From an uncultured Pelagibacteraceae bacterium (GTDB lineage Bacteria > Pseudomonadota > Alphaproteobacteria > Pelagibacterales > Pelagibacteraceae): a stretch of DNA of 64,000 nucleotides. Made by a program: the position numbers and the translations under genes. Under the pieces are notes generated by a model that saw nothing but the letters and a program-made list of their open reading frames with translations, was not told the DNA's origin and ran no database searches. The stretch is from positions 38,192 to 102,191 of the forward strand of contig CACFXK010000004.1 in assembly GCA_902570125.1 (NCBI GenBank), written 5' to 3'. This document shows positions 45,631 to 56,158 of the stretch, piece after piece; position 1 is the first letter of the stretch, and every line of letters begins with the position of its first letter.

Positions 45631-46116
45631 ATGAAAATTTCACGATTATTAAAAACTATATTCATGATTGATTTTGTGACTGGTTTATTAATTGCAATAA
45701 AAGAGACTTTTAAGGCAAAAAAGACAATCAATTATCCTTTTGAAAAGGGGTCTTTAGGAACAAGGTCCAGAGGGGAGCATGCTCTTAGAAGATATCCTAA
45801 CGGTGAAGAAAGATGCATAGCATGTAAGCTTTGTGAAGCTGTATGTCCAGCCCAAGCTATTACAATTGAGTCTAAGGAAAGAGATGATGGTAGTAGAAAA
45901 ACTGTAAGATATGACATTGATATGCTTAAGTGTATATACTGCGGACTTTGTGAGGAGTCTTGTCCTGTAGATGCAATTGTTCAAGGTCCTAATTTTGAAT
46001 TTGCAACAGAAACTAGAGAAGAGCTTTATTATACAAAAGAAAAACTTTTGGAAAATGGTGACAGGTGGGAAAATATTTTAGCTGCCAATATAAAGGCTGA
46101 TAGTTCTCACAGGTAG
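45631..46116 (+). CDS. nuoI: NADH-quinone oxidoreductase subunit I
   Basis: A 161-residue subunit with two ferredoxin motifs, [14 protein letters not shown] and [14 protein letters not shown], that bind clusters N6a and N6b and pass electrons towards NuoB. The N-terminal amphipathic helix anchors it to the membrane. It follows nuoH with no gap. Confidence 0.97.
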   Translation: MKISRLLKTIFMIDFVTGLLIAIKETFKAKKTINYPFEKGSLGTRSRGEHALRRYPNGEERCIACKLCEAVCPAQAITIESKERDDGSRKTVRYDIDMLKCIYCGLCEESCPVDAIVQGPNFEFATETREELYYTKEKLLENGDRWENILAANIKADSSHR

Positions 46117-46120
46117 TCTT

Positions 46121-46756
46121 ATGATTGCACACTCAGTTTTCTTCTATATTTTCTCATTAATAGCCATTGTTTCTGCAGTCATGGTAACAGTCTCAAAAAA
46201 TACAGTTCACTCCGTATTTTTTTTAATCCTAGATTTTATTAGTATTTCCTGTTTATTTATTATGATAGGTGCTGAATTTTTAGGCATGATAATGCTTATT
46301 GTTTATGTTGGAGCTGTTGCAGTCCTATTTTTATTCGTTGTGATGATGTTAAACGTGGCTGAACAAAAAGGACAATGGTTTAGCTCAAGGTGGGATGGTG
46401 GAACCCATATACCAGTTGGTTTATTAGTTAGCTTAATTATTTTTTTTGAACTCATAATTGTAATTGGAGGATGGAAATATAAACCTGATTTATTAAATAG
46501 CCTTTCTATAAACATATCTACTGAGGTCACTAATACTAGATCTATTGGAAATGTTTTATATACGGATTATATACTTCTATTTCAAATTTCAGGAATGATT
46601 TTGTTAGTTGCTATGATAGGAGCAATTGTTTTAACTTATAGAGAAAGAGCCGGAGTTAAAAGACAGAGTTATGTTAAGCAAATTTCTAGAGAAAGAGATG
46701 AAGGTGTTGATTTAGTTGAGGCTGAAAGAAATAAAGGAGTTAAAATAGATGCTTAG
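46121..46756 (+). CDS. nuoJ: NADH-quinone oxidoreductase subunit J
   Basis: A 211-residue membrane subunit with five helices. The pi-bulge helix region [28 protein letters not shown] is highly typical (ND6 homologue). The charged C-terminal tail ([26 protein letters not shown]) is cytoplasmic. It overlaps nuoK by 8 bases. Confidence 0.96.
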   Translation: MIAHSVFFYIFSLIAIVSAVMVTVSKNTVHSVFFLILDFISISCLFIMIGAEFLGMIMLIVYVGAVAVLFLFVVMMLNVAEQKGQWFSSRWDGGTHIPVGLLVSLIIFFELIIVIGGWKYKPDLLNSLSINISTEVTNTRSIGNVLYTDYILLFQISGMILLVAMIGAIVLTYRERAGVKRQSYVKQISRERDEGVDLVEAERNKGVKIDA

Positions 46757-47060
46757 CATAGGTTTAGGACATTATTTAACATTAGCTGCAATTATATTTA
46801 CTATTGGTGTTGTAGGGATTTTCCTTAATAGAAAAAATGTAATAGTTATTTTAATGAGTATTGAGCTAATTTTACTAGCAGTAAACATAAACCTTGTTGC
46901 CTTTTCAATATTTATAAATGATCTAAGTGGACAAATATTTACTCTATTTATTTTAACAGTTGCTGCTGCTGAGGCCGCTATCGGATTAGCCATAATTGTA
47001 GTTTATTTTAGAAATTCAGACACAATAAGAGTTGAAGAAATTAAAAATTTAAAAGGATAA
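46749..47060 (+). CDS. nuoK: NADH-quinone oxidoreductase subunit K
   Basis: A 103-residue protein with three helices, ND4L homologue. Two membrane glutamates expected for proton transfer are seen in [17 protein letters not shown] and [15 protein letters not shown]. It fits between NuoJ and NuoN in the membrane arm. Confidence 0.97.
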   Translation: MLSIGLGHYLTLAAIIFTIGVVGIFLNRKNVIVILMSIELILLAVNINLVAFSIFINDLSGQIFTLFILTVAAAEAAIGLAIIVVYFRNSDTIRVEEIKNLKG

Positions 47061-47061
47061 A

Positions 47062-48975
47062 ATGGAATACCTAATTTTATTTCTACCTCTAATAGGAGCA
47101 GTAATTAGTGGTTTTTTTGGAAAGAAAATAGGAGTCAGAAATTCTCAAATTTTGACAAGTTCGTTTGTGAGTATTTCAGCAATACTCTCTTTACTTGTTT
47201 TATATAAAGTTATTAGTTCAGATTATTCAAACAATCTTGTTATAGCTACTTGGATTAACTCTGGAACATTAAATGTTAATTGGTCGATAAAAATTGATGC
47301 CTTATCTGCAGTTATGTTTGTTGTGGTAAACTTTGTTTCAGCTTTAGTTCATATTTACTCAATTGGTTACATGTCACACGATCCTTATAAAACAAGATTT
47401 ATGGCATATTTGTCCTTATTTACTTTTGCAATGTTAACTTTAGTAAGCTCGGACAACTTTATTCAACTATTTTTTGGATGGGAAGGTGTAGGCTTATGCT
47501 CATATTTTTTAATTGGATTTTGGTTTAAAAAAGAGAGTGCAAACAAGGCTGCAATAAAAGCCTTTGTAGTTAATAGAGTTGGTGACTTTGGTTTAGCACT
47601 TGGAATTTTTCTAATTTTTTATATTTTTGGTACAGTCAATTATGACGAAGTTTTTGAACAAATCCCAAACGTATTAGATAAAAAAATAAATTTTATTAGT
47701 ATTAATATAGAAATTGTTGATTTGATTTGTTTGCTTCTATTAATTGGAGCAATGGGTAAATCGGCTCAATTTTTATTACATACCTGGTTGCCAGATGCTA
47801 TGGAGGGCCCAACACCAGTATCCGCATTAATTCATGCAGCAACAATGGTAACAGCTGGGGTGTTTCTGATTGTTAGATGCTCACCTATATATGAATACTC
47901 TCCACTAGCTCTCACAGTTATAACCATAATTGGAATGACTACTGCTTTCTTTGCAGCAACTGTCGCACTTGTTCAAAATGATATAAAAAAAATTATTGCT
48001 TATTCTACTTGTAGTCAGTTAGGCTATATGTTTTTTGCTGCTGGAGTAGGTGCTTACAATGTTGCTATGTTTCATCTATTTACACATGCCTTTTTTAAAG
48101 CTTTACTATTTCTAGGAGCTGGTGCTGTAATTCATTCATTTCATGAGGAACAAGATATAAATAAAATGGGTGGAGTTATAAAGAAACTCCCATACACATA
48201 TGTATTAATGCTCATAGGAACTCTTGCATTAACAGGTTTTCCTTTTTTATCAGGTTTTTATTCTAAAGATGCAATAATAGAATTTGCTTACCTAAGAGGA
48301 AATGGAGTTGGAATACTTGCAGCTTTTGTGGGTATTGTTACAGCTTTATTAACATCAATTTACTCTTGGAGACTTATTTTTAAAACGTTCCATGGTAATT
48401 TTAATAATAAAGAACTTAGTGTTGATAAAATACACGAGTCTCCTTTTGTAATGATTGCCCCGTTAGTAATCTTGGCAATAGGAGCTATTTTTGCAGGTAT
48501 GTCCTTTAAAGGTTTGTTTATAGGTCATGAGATAGCATATGAATTTTGGGGTAAATCTATAAAATTTTTAGAACCACTCAGTACAGATCATCCACCAACA
48601 TGGTTTTTATTTTTAACACCTATGCTGGTTACCTCTGCAATTCCATTTTCTTATTATTTATATCTAAAAAACACAAACATAGTAAATGGATTGAAAGAAA
48701 TGAATGAACCAATTTATCAGTTTTTAGTCAAGAAATGGTACTTTGATGAAATGTACGATTATTTGTTTGTTAATCCTTCAAAAAAAATTGGAAAGTTTTT
48801 ATGGAAAAAAGTTGATGGATCAATAATAGATAAATTTGGTCCTGATGGGATTTCAAGTGTAATTAAAAATTTATCAATTAAAGCAGTCAAATTTCAATCT
48901 GGATTTATTTATCAATATGCATTTGTTATGTTGATTGGATTTTCGGTTTTACTAACAATACTGATATTAAACTGA
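47062..48975 (+). CDS. nuoL: NADH-quinone oxidoreductase subunit L
   Basis: A 637-residue antiporter-like subunit, ND5 homologue, at the distal end of the membrane arm. The proton-channel motif GWEGVGLCSYFLIGFW, the core TWLPDAMEGPTPVSALIHAATMVTAG and GSLxx-like C-terminal lateral helix region are present. It overlaps nuoM by one base. Confidence 0.97.
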   Translation: MEYLILFLPLIGAVISGFFGKKIGVRNSQILTSSFVSISAILSLLVLYKVISSDYSNNLVIATWINSGTLNVNWSIKIDALSAVMFVVVNFVSALVHIYSIGYMSHDPYKTRFMAYLSLFTFAMLTLVSSDNFIQLFFGWEGVGLCSYFLIGFWFKKESANKAAIKAFVVNRVGDFGLALGIFLIFYIFGTVNYDEVFEQIPNVLDKKINFISINIEIVDLICLLLLIGAMGKSAQFLLHTWLPDAMEGPTPVSALIHAATMVTAGVFLIVRCSPIYEYSPLALTVITIIGMTTAFFAATVALVQNDIKKIIAYSTCSQLGYMFFAAGVGAYNVAMFHLFTHAFFKALLFLGAGAVIHSFHEEQDINKMGGVIKKLPYTYVLMLIGTLALTGFPFLSGFYSKDAIIEFAYLRGNGVGILAAFVGIVTALLTSIYSWRLIFKTFHGNFNNKELSVDKIHESPFVMIAPLVILAIGAIFAGMSFKGLFIGHEIAYEFWGKSIKFLEPLSTDHPPTWFLFLTPMLVTSAIPFSYYLYLKNTNIVNGLKEMNEPIYQFLVKKWYFDEMYDYLFVNPSKKIGKFLWKKVDGSIIDKFGPDGISSVIKNLSIKAVKFQSGFIYQYAFVMLIGFSVLLTILILN

Positions 48976-50471
48976 TGAACTTTCCAATTTTATCGTCCTT
49001 AATTTTGCTACCTACAATAGGTGCTTTATTTATATTATTTACAAAATCATCAAGTGGAAAATATCAAAGTTCCAAATATGTGGCTTTATTTATTTCTTTA
49101 GCAAATTTTTTATTATCTTTATATCTTTGGTATGTTTTTGATAAAAATTCAGTAGACTTTCAGTTTGTAGAAAATAGAGAATGGCTGTCAGGATTTATAA
49201 ATTATAAAGTTGGAATAGATGGTATTTCAATTTTATTTATAATATTAACAACTTTCATAACTCCAATTTGCATTATTTCGGTTAATGCTACAATAAAAAA
49301 TAGACTTAAGGATTTCTTAATTGCAATATTAATAATGGAAACATTTATGATTGGTGTTTTCTGCTCACTAGATTTAGTAGTATTTTATTTATTTTTTGAG
49401 GCAGGTCTTATACCAATGTTTTTAATAATTGGTATTTGGGGTGGAGAAAGAAGAGTCTATTCGGCTTTTAAATTTTTTCTGTACACTTTATTAGGATCAG
49501 TTCTTATGTTGGTTGCTATTATTTCAATTTATTGGATAACAGGAACCACTGATGTTGAAAAACTTTATGAACTTGGCATAAAGGCTGAATATCAAAATTT
49601 ATTATGGTTAGCATTTTTCAGTTCTTTTGCAGTTAAAACTCCTATGTGGCCAGTACATACGTGGCTGCCAGATGCTCATGTAGAAGCTCCAACTGTTGGA
49701 TCTGTATTGCTAGCAGCAATATTACTTAAAATGGCTGGATATGGATTTATTAGATTTTCGATAGGATTATTTCCTATAGCTTCTGAAAATTTCACAATGT
49801 TAGTTTATATCTTAAGTTTAATTGCGATTATTTATACATCTCTTGTTGCTTTGATGCAGGAAGATATGAAAAAACTTATAGCATACTCCTCAGTTGCTCA
49901 TATGGGATTTGTAACACTAGGTATCTTCACAATGACTCAACAAGGCATTGAGGGAAGTATCTTCCAAATGATTAGTCATGGACTTGTATCTGCAGCACTC
50001 TTCTTAAGTGTTGGGGTTGTTTATGAAAGGCATCATACTAGACTAATAAATAAATATGGTGGTTTAGTCTCCATAATGCCAAGATATGCAATTGTTTTTA
50101 TGGTATTCACACTAGGAGCTTTAGGACTACCTGGAACAACAGGTTTTATTGGAGAATTTTTAATTTTAATGGGTGCATTTGAGAAAAATATCCTAGTAGC
50201 GATGATTGCGAGTTTGGGAGTAATTTTAGGAGCAGCATACATGCTGTGGCTATTTAAAAGGGTTGTTTTCGGCGAAATTAATAATCAAGAACTTAAAAGT
50301 ATGAAAGATTTAAAAACTTTTGAAATCATCACCTTATCAGCTTTAGTAATACCAATTTTATTTTTTGGTTTTTATCCAGAGCCTTTAATGAATTCAATTG
50401 AAGCATCAGTCGAGAATACTTTAAACATGTACAACTTTGACTTAATTAACAACCTTGCATCAAAAGACTAA
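48975..50471 (+). CDS. nuoM: NADH-quinone oxidoreductase subunit M
   Basis: A 498-residue antiporter-like subunit, ND4 homologue, with about 14 helices. YLFFEAGLIPMFLIIGIWGGERR carries the key glutamate, and HTWLPDAHVEAPTVGSVLLAAILLKMAGYG the central lysine region. Overlaps nuoN by one base. Confidence 0.97.
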   Translation: MNFPILSSLILLPTIGALFILFTKSSSGKYQSSKYVALFISLANFLLSLYLWYVFDKNSVDFQFVENREWLSGFINYKVGIDGISILFIILTTFITPICIISVNATIKNRLKDFLIAILIMETFMIGVFCSLDLVVFYLFFEAGLIPMFLIIGIWGGERRVYSAFKFFLYTLLGSVLMLVAIISIYWITGTTDVEKLYELGIKAEYQNLLWLAFFSSFAVKTPMWPVHTWLPDAHVEAPTVGSVLLAAILLKMAGYGFIRFSIGLFPIASENFTMLVYILSLIAIIYTSLVALMQEDMKKLIAYSSVAHMGFVTLGIFTMTQQGIEGSIFQMISHGLVSAALFLSVGVVYERHHTRLINKYGGLVSIMPRYAIVFMVFTLGALGLPGTTGFIGEFLILMGAFEKNILVAMIASLGVILGAAYMLWLFKRVVFGEINNQELKSMKDLKTFEIITLSALVIPILFFGFYPEPLMNSIEASVENTLNMYNFDLINNLASKD

Positions 50472-51886
50472 TGGAAAATTTTCAATATATATTACCTGAA
50501 ATCTTTATATCGGTATCTATAATGCTGTTTTTACTTGTTGGAGTTTTCAAAAAAAATAGCGCAAGTTTAATTTATAATTTATCTAATATATCGCTAGTTA
50601 TTTTACTGGCACTAATAATAAATCTCAGCTCATTAGATACAGTTTACTTATTTAATAATTCATATTTAATAGACAATTTATCTAATTATATGAAGATTAT
50701 ACTTGTTGGATCTGGAATTTTTGTAATGTTAACTGGATCTAAATATATTCAAGTTATCAATTTAAATAAAATTGAATACCCGATCCTCATCCTAAGCAGC
50801 ATTTTGGGAATGATGATAATGATAAGTTCAAATGATTTAATTGTTTTTTACATGGGTCTTGAACTACAATCATTAGCTTTGTATGTTCTTGCATCTTTTA
50901 ATAGAGACAATTTACTTTCTACAGAATCTGGACTAAAATATTTTGTTCTTAGTGCATTATCATCTGGTTTGCTATTATATGGGTGTTCATTAACTTATGG
51001 ATTTTCTGAAAGTACAAATTTTGATCAAATACTTATTAACTCTACTGAATTTAATTATGGTACCACGTTTGGTATAGTCTTTATTTTAGTTGGTCTTGCA
51101 TTTAAAATATCAGCAGTACCTTTTCATATGTGGGCTCCAGATGTTTATCAAGGCTCCCCTACATCTGTAACATTATTCTTTGCTATACTTCCAAAAATAG
51201 CCGCACTCTGTGTATTCATCAAGTTTTTGTACACACCTTTTGCTAATATGAATGATCAGTGGCAAACTATTATTGTATTTATTTCAATAGCTTCAATGAT
51301 ATTTGGTGCTGTGGCAGCAATAGGTCAAAAAAACTTAAAAAGATTAATTGCTTATAGTTCAATCAGTCATATGGGTTATGCGTTGGCTGGATTAGCAACA
51401 GTTAGCAACCAAGGAATACAAAGTTCTATTACTTATATATCTATTTATTTGGTAATGAATTTAGCCTTTTTTAGCTGCTTATTTATGCTTAAGAGAAATG
51501 ATAAATATTATGAGAATATAGAGGATTTATCTGGGCTTTCTAAAAAACATCCAATTTTATCTTTCTCATTATTAATAGTTTTATTTTCTTTAGCTGGAAT
51601 ACCTCCACTAGCAGGCTTCTTTGCAAAATTTTATGTTTTTTTAGCTGTAATAGAACAGTCAATGTATTTTTTAGCAATTGTGGGATTATTAGCAACTGTG
51701 GTTGCAGCTTTTTATTATCTAAGAATTATAAAAATTATATATTTTGATCCAGAAAAAGAAGAATACGAAACATCTCATAATCTAGGATTAAAAATTACTT
51801 TGGCTATTTCAACAATATTTATTTTAGCATACTTTATATATCCGAGCGGCATAACAGAAATAGTATCTAAAATTACCATGATCTAA
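50471..51886 (+). CDS. nuoN: NADH-quinone oxidoreductase subunit N
   Basis: A 471-residue antiporter-like subunit, ND2 homologue. YMGLELQSLALYVLASF carries the proton-path glutamate, and FHMWAPDVYQGSPTSVTLFFAILPK is the conserved core. It is the last complex I gene; birA starts on its final base (TAATG), so cofactor genes follow in the same transcript. Confidence 0.97.
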   Translation: MENFQYILPEIFISVSIMLFLLVGVFKKNSASLIYNLSNISLVILLALIINLSSLDTVYLFNNSYLIDNLSNYMKIILVGSGIFVMLTGSKYIQVINLNKIEYPILILSSILGMMIMISSNDLIVFYMGLELQSLALYVLASFNRDNLLSTESGLKYFVLSALSSGLLLYGCSLTYGFSESTNFDQILINSTEFNYGTTFGIVFILVGLAFKISAVPFHMWAPDVYQGSPTSVTLFFAILPKIAALCVFIKFLYTPFANMNDQWQTIIVFISIASMIFGAVAAIGQKNLKRLIAYSSISHMGYALAGLATVSNQGIQSSITYISIYLVMNLAFFSCLFMLKRNDKYYENIEDLSGLSKKHPILSFSLLIVLFSLAGIPPLAGFFAKFYVFLAVIEQSMYFLAIVGLLATVVAAFYYLRIIKIIYFDPEKEEYETSHNLGLKITLAISTIFILAYFIYPSGITEIVSKITMI

Positions 51887-52410
51887 TGAAATTAAAAAAA
51901 TATTTATATAAAAAAGTTGAAAGCACTAATAATGTAGCCCTAAGATTAATCAAGCAGGGTAATCAAAGAGGAATAATTTTAACAGATCAACAAATAAAAG
52001 GTAAAGGACAAAGAAAAAATAAATGGATATCTATAAAAGGTAATTTATTTTTATCAGTCTTCTTTGAAATTAGTAAAAAAATATCTTTATCAAAAATAAT
52101 AAACTTAAATTTAAAAATAGTTAAAAAAATAATCTATAAAAAAATAAATTCTTTAATTTTTATAAAAAAACCTAATGATATATTTATAAACAAAAAAAAG
52201 GTCTGTGGAATTTTACAAGAAACAATTTTTAGAGAAGATAGAAAATACTTGATTGTAGGCATTGGAATTAATGTTTCTAAAAGTCCGAAAATCAATAATT
52301 ATCCAACTACATTTTTGAATAATTATACAAATAAAAAATTAAATAGACTTGAATTATTTAAAGAAATTAAATTGCTGTATGAAAAAAACTTACACTTATT
52401 TAGAGTTTAA
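51886..52410 (+). CDS. birA: biotin-[acetyl-CoA-carboxylase] ligase, catalytic core only
   Basis: A 174-residue monofunctional biotin protein ligase without the DNA-binding N-domain and with a reduced C-domain, so it should not act as a repressor. The core has VESTNNVALRLIKQG, the biotinyl-AMP loop as KGKGQRKNKW (consensus GRGRRGRxW, here changed at several positions), VCGILQET and IVGIGINV. It attaches biotin to carboxylase carrier protein. BirA and coaX commonly follow nuoN in alphaproteobacteria. Confidence 0.9.
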   Translation: MKLKKYLYKKVESTNNVALRLIKQGNQRGIILTDQQIKGKGQRKNKWISIKGNLFLSVFFEISKKISLSKIINLNLKIVKKIIYKKINSLIFIKKPNDIFINKKKVCGILQETIFREDRKYLIVGIGINVSKSPKINNYPTTFLNNYTNKKLNRLELFKEIKLLYEKNLHLFRV

Positions 52411-52413
52411 CAT

Positions 52414-53154
52414 ATGTATTTAATTGGAGATATTGGGAATACTGTAATTAAAATTTGTTTATTTAATAACAAATTAAAATTACTCAAAAATATTAAAATT
52501 CATAAGAAAAATTTAAACAAAAAATATATCAACAAAAAATTATTATTTTTAAGAAAATATAATTCTAAACTTAGAAAAGTACTCTTTAGTTCGGTTGTCC
52601 CTAACTCTTATAAAATAATAAATAAAACTATTAAAGAAATTACTAAATTGAACTGTGTTGAATTAAAAACATGTAATTTAAAAAAATTTATAAATATAAA
52701 AGTTAATAGAAAACAAATTGGTTCTGATCGTTTAGCCAATGCGATTGCAGTTATTGATAGTAAGTTTAATTATATTATAGTTGATTTTGGAACGGCTACC
52801 AATTTTGATATTGTTATTAAAAAAGATTATATTGGTGGTGTTTTAGCGCCGGGTGTAGAACTTTCCTTGAAAAATTTAATAGATAAAGCCTCTTTAATAC
52901 CTAAAATTAAGCTAGAAAAGACAGTAAATGTCATTGGCAAAAACACTAAAAGTGCCGTAAGAGCTGGCTTTTATCATGGTTATACTGGTCTAATTGAAAA
53001 TATAATTAAACTTATTTTAAAACAAACTAGAAAGAAGTTTAAAATTATACTTACAGGTGGATTTGCACACTTATTTAAATCATCAATTAAAGGTATTAAA
53101 ACAGTTGATAAAAATTTAACAATTAAAGGTATCTTAAGAGTAGCTATAAATTAA
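52414..53154 (+). CDS. coaX: type III pantothenate kinase
   Basis: A 246-residue CoaX of the ASKHA fold. P-loop-like DIGNTVIKICLF (6-17), the substrate motif GSDRLANAIAVID near 106, DFGTATNFDIV and GVLAPGVELSLK are all present. It phosphorylates pantothenate in the first step of coenzyme A synthesis and, unlike type I kinases, is not CoA-inhibited. Placed 3 bases after birA. Confidence 0.94.
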   Translation: MYLIGDIGNTVIKICLFNNKLKLLKNIKIHKKNLNKKYINKKLLFLRKYNSKLRKVLFSSVVPNSYKIINKTIKEITKLNCVELKTCNLKKFINIKVNRKQIGSDRLANAIAVIDSKFNYIIVDFGTATNFDIVIKKDYIGGVLAPGVELSLKNLIDKASLIPKIKLEKTVNVIGKNTKSAVRAGFYHGYTGLIENIIKLILKQTRKKFKIILTGGFAHLFKSSIKGIKTVDKNLTIKGILRVAIN

Positions 53155-53162
53155 AAAAAAAT

Positions 53163-54821
53163 ATGAAAGATGAATTATTATTTTGTCCTCTAGGAGGATC
53201 TGGTGAAATAGGAATGAACATGAACCTATTTGCATATGGTAAGCCGGAAAATCAAAAATGGATTATTGTTGACGTTGGTGTTACATTTGCAGATGATACA
53301 GTACCTGGTGTTGATATCATATATCCAGATCCAGGATTTATAATAGATAAAAAAGATGACTTGTTAGGCATAGTCCTAACACATGCTCATGAAGATCATA
53401 TTGGAGCTATTGCTCATGTTTGGCCAAAATTAAAATGTAAAATTTATGCTACTCCTTTTACATCAGTATTAATTACTGAAAAATTTAAAGAAAAAAAAAT
53501 TGATATAACTGGTTATTTAAAAATAGTAGAACTTAATAGTACAATTAATCTAGATCCCTTTAAAATAGAGTTTGTTACACTTACTCATTCAATATTAGAA
53601 CCTAATGGTCTTAGAATACAAACACCAGCTGGAAATATACTACATACTGGAGATTGGAAATGTGATCCAGATCCTTTGATAGGTGGAAACATAAACTCTA
53701 AAAGATTAAAGGAAATAGGTGACGAAGGTGTATTAGCCATGATTTGTGACTCTACAAATGTATTTAGTGCAGGTAGAGCAGGATCTGAACTTGATGTGCG
53801 TAAAAATTTACTTAAAGTTTTTGAAAGATTAAAAAAAAGAATAATCGTTACTTCATTTGCATCTAACGTAGCTAGGATGGAAACTGTTTTTTATTGTTCA
53901 GAGCAAACAGGAAGACATATTTCACTAGTTGGAAGATCTATGCACAGAATATTTAAAGCAGCAAGACAATGTGGTTATCTTAAAAATGTTATTGATCCTA
54001 TAGATTCAAGAGACGCAAAAAATATGTCTAGAGAAAAAATTGTTTATTTATGCACTGGAAGTCAAGGTGAACCAATGGGAGCTATGAATAGGATAGTTAA
54101 ATATACTCACCCGGATGTCTATATAGAAAGAAATGATGCTGTAGTTTTTTCTTCAAAAATTATACCGGGTAACGAGAAAAAATTGTATAAGTTACATAAT
54201 AATTTAGTCAAAGAAGGTATTGAAGTTATATCTGAAGACAACGAATATATTCACGTTTCTGGCCATCCTAACCGTGAAGACCTTAGAGATATGTATAATT
54301 GGATTAAACCAAAAGCTGTTATCCCAGTTCATGGAGAACATAGACACATGATAGAGCACATTGAATTTGCAAAAGAAATGCAAGTTAAATACCCAGTTCA
54401 AGTGGAGAACGGTGATATTGTTAAGCTGTATCCTGGAGAAAAACCAGAAGTCTATGACAAAGCACCAAGTGGGAGAGTTTATTTAGATGGAAATGTTCCA
54501 GTAGAGGAAGACTCTAGATCAATAAAAGAAAGAAGAAATATTTCATCAAATGGATTTTTAGAAGCTACAATTATGATTACACCAAAAGGCAACATTCACA
54601 ACAAACCTTTGGTAACTTTTAGAGGTCTACCAGTATATGAGAATGATGAGTTTATTTATGGATTAGAGGAAGAAATAGAAAGAACTGTTAAAACATTTTC
54701 ATTAAACAACACAAAACAACAAGATAATCTCATAGATGCTCTTAAAATAACTTGTCGTAAATTTTCAAAAGAAAAAACTGGGAAAAAACCACTAACAAAT
54801 ATAAACTTGGTAAGAATTTAA
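53163..54821 (+). CDS. rnj: ribonuclease J
   Basis: A 552-residue metallo-beta-lactamase/beta-CASP nuclease. The zinc motif THAHEDHIGAI is near residue 75, followed by LHTGDWKCDPDP, CDSTNVFSAGRAGSE and the beta-CASP VTSFASNVARM. C-terminal PVHGEHRHMIEH supplies further ligands. RNase J has 5'-to-3' exonuclease and endonuclease activity in rRNA maturation and mRNA decay, common in alphaproteobacteria. It precedes proS, as in related genomes. Confidence 0.96.
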   Translation: MKDELLFCPLGGSGEIGMNMNLFAYGKPENQKWIIVDVGVTFADDTVPGVDIIYPDPGFIIDKKDDLLGIVLTHAHEDHIGAIAHVWPKLKCKIYATPFTSVLITEKFKEKKIDITGYLKIVELNSTINLDPFKIEFVTLTHSILEPNGLRIQTPAGNILHTGDWKCDPDPLIGGNINSKRLKEIGDEGVLAMICDSTNVFSAGRAGSELDVRKNLLKVFERLKKRIIVTSFASNVARMETVFYCSEQTGRHISLVGRSMHRIFKAARQCGYLKNVIDPIDSRDAKNMSREKIVYLCTGSQGEPMGAMNRIVKYTHPDVYIERNDAVVFSSKIIPGNEKKLYKLHNNLVKEGIEVISEDNEYIHVSGHPNREDLRDMYNWIKPKAVIPVHGEHRHMIEHIEFAKEMQVKYPVQVENGDIVKLYPGEKPEVYDKAPSGRVYLDGNVPVEEDSRSIKERRNISSNGFLEATIMITPKGNIHNKPLVTFRGLPVYENDEFIYGLEEEIERTVKTFSLNNTKQQDNLIDALKITCRKFSKEKTGKKPLTNINLVRI

Positions 54822-54829
54822 ATTATAAA

Positions 54830-56158
54830 ATGTATTTTTCAAAATCATTTGTACCAATTCTTAAAAATAATCCTACAGAAGCCAAAATTAAATCTCATCA
54901 GCTTATGTTAAGAGTTGGAATGATAAAACAATCATCAGCTGGAATCTATTCATGGTTACCACTCGGTTTCAAAGTTATGAAAAAAATAGAGCAAATTGTT
55001 AGAGAAGAGCAGGATAGAATTGGCGTTCAGGAAATTCTAATGCCAACAATTCAATCATCGGAAATTTGGAAAGAAAGTGGAAGATATGATGATTATGGAG
55101 AAGAGATGTTGCGTATTAAAGATCGTCAAAATAGAGAAATGTTATATGGGCCGACTAATGAAGAATTAGTGACAGAAATATTTAGATCAAGTATTAAATC
55201 TTATAAATCACTCCCACAGCTATTATATCATATTCAGTGGAAATTTAGAGATGAATTAAGACCAAGGTTTGGGATTATGAGATGTAGGGAATTTTATATG
55301 AAAGACGCTTACTCTTTTGATTTAAATGATGATGAAGCTCTTTTTTCGTATAATAAATTTTTTCTCTCATACTTAAGGACTTTTAAAAGATTAAATTTAT
55401 CAGCAATACCAATGGCAGCAGATACGGGACCTATTGGTGGAAATCTTTCCCATGAGTTTATCATCCTTGCCGATACTGGGGAAAGTAAAATATACACAGA
55501 CAAAAGGATATTTGATGTAAATAGCTCATCTACTTTATTAGAAAAAAATTCACTTATTAATTTAAGACAACAATATGAAAAATTTTATTCTGTTACAGAC
55601 GAGAAGTTTGACCAGAAAGAATTTGAAAAATTAGTTCCGGAAGAATTTAGAGTAAATACAAAAGGAATAGAGGTAGGTCATATATTCTATTTTGGAGATA
55701 AATATTCAAAACCAATGAATGCAGCAGTAGATTTTAATGGAAAAAAAGAATTTGTTAAAATGGGATCTTATGGAATAGGTGTATCAAGATTGGTAGGTGC
55801 CATAATTGAGGCTAAATACAACGATAAAGATGAAATAATGAAATGGCCAATATCAGTTGCTCCTTATCATTGTGCAATAATTCCAATGATTAAAAAAAAT
55901 GACACAACAAACTTGGAAAAATCGAATAAAATATTTGAATATTTAAAGTCTAAAAACATAGATACTATAATTGATGATACTGAAGAAAATATTTCTGCAA
56001 AAATAAGAAAATTTAATTTAATCGGTATCCCTTATCAGTTGATTTTGGGAAATAATACTGATGGAGATTCATTTGAGTTTAAAGAAATTAATAGAGAAAC
56101 TCAAAAATTAAAAATCGAAGAAGTTGCATCACAAATTTTAAAAGCTAAATCAAATTGA
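54830..56158 (+). CDS. proS: prolyl-tRNA synthetase, short alphaproteobacterial form
   Basis: A 442-residue class II synthetase without the YbaK editing insertion of the 570-residue E. coli enzyme. Motif 1 region GIYSWLPLGFKVMKKIEQIV, GPTNEELVTEIF, motif 2 FRDELRPRFGIMRCREFYMKD and motif 3 GIGVSRLVGAIIE are clear, and the C-terminal anticodon-binding domain follows (VAPYHCAIIPM). It charges tRNA-Pro. Its stop overlaps the lolC TTG start by 4 bases. Confidence 0.97.
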   Translation: MYFSKSFVPILKNNPTEAKIKSHQLMLRVGMIKQSSAGIYSWLPLGFKVMKKIEQIVREEQDRIGVQEILMPTIQSSEIWKESGRYDDYGEEMLRIKDRQNREMLYGPTNEELVTEIFRSSIKSYKSLPQLLYHIQWKFRDELRPRFGIMRCREFYMKDAYSFDLNDDEALFSYNKFFLSYLRTFKRLNLSAIPMAADTGPIGGNLSHEFIILADTGESKIYTDKRIFDVNSSSTLLEKNSLINLRQQYEKFYSVTDEKFDQKEFEKLVPEEFRVNTKGIEVGHIFYFGDKYSKPMNAAVDFNGKKEFVKMGSYGIGVSRLVGAIIEAKYNDKDEIMKWPISVAPYHCAIIPMIKKNDTTNLEKSNKIFEYLKSKNIDTIIDDTEENISAKIRKFNLIGIPYQLILGNNTDGDSFEFKEINRETQKLKIEEVASQILKAKSN

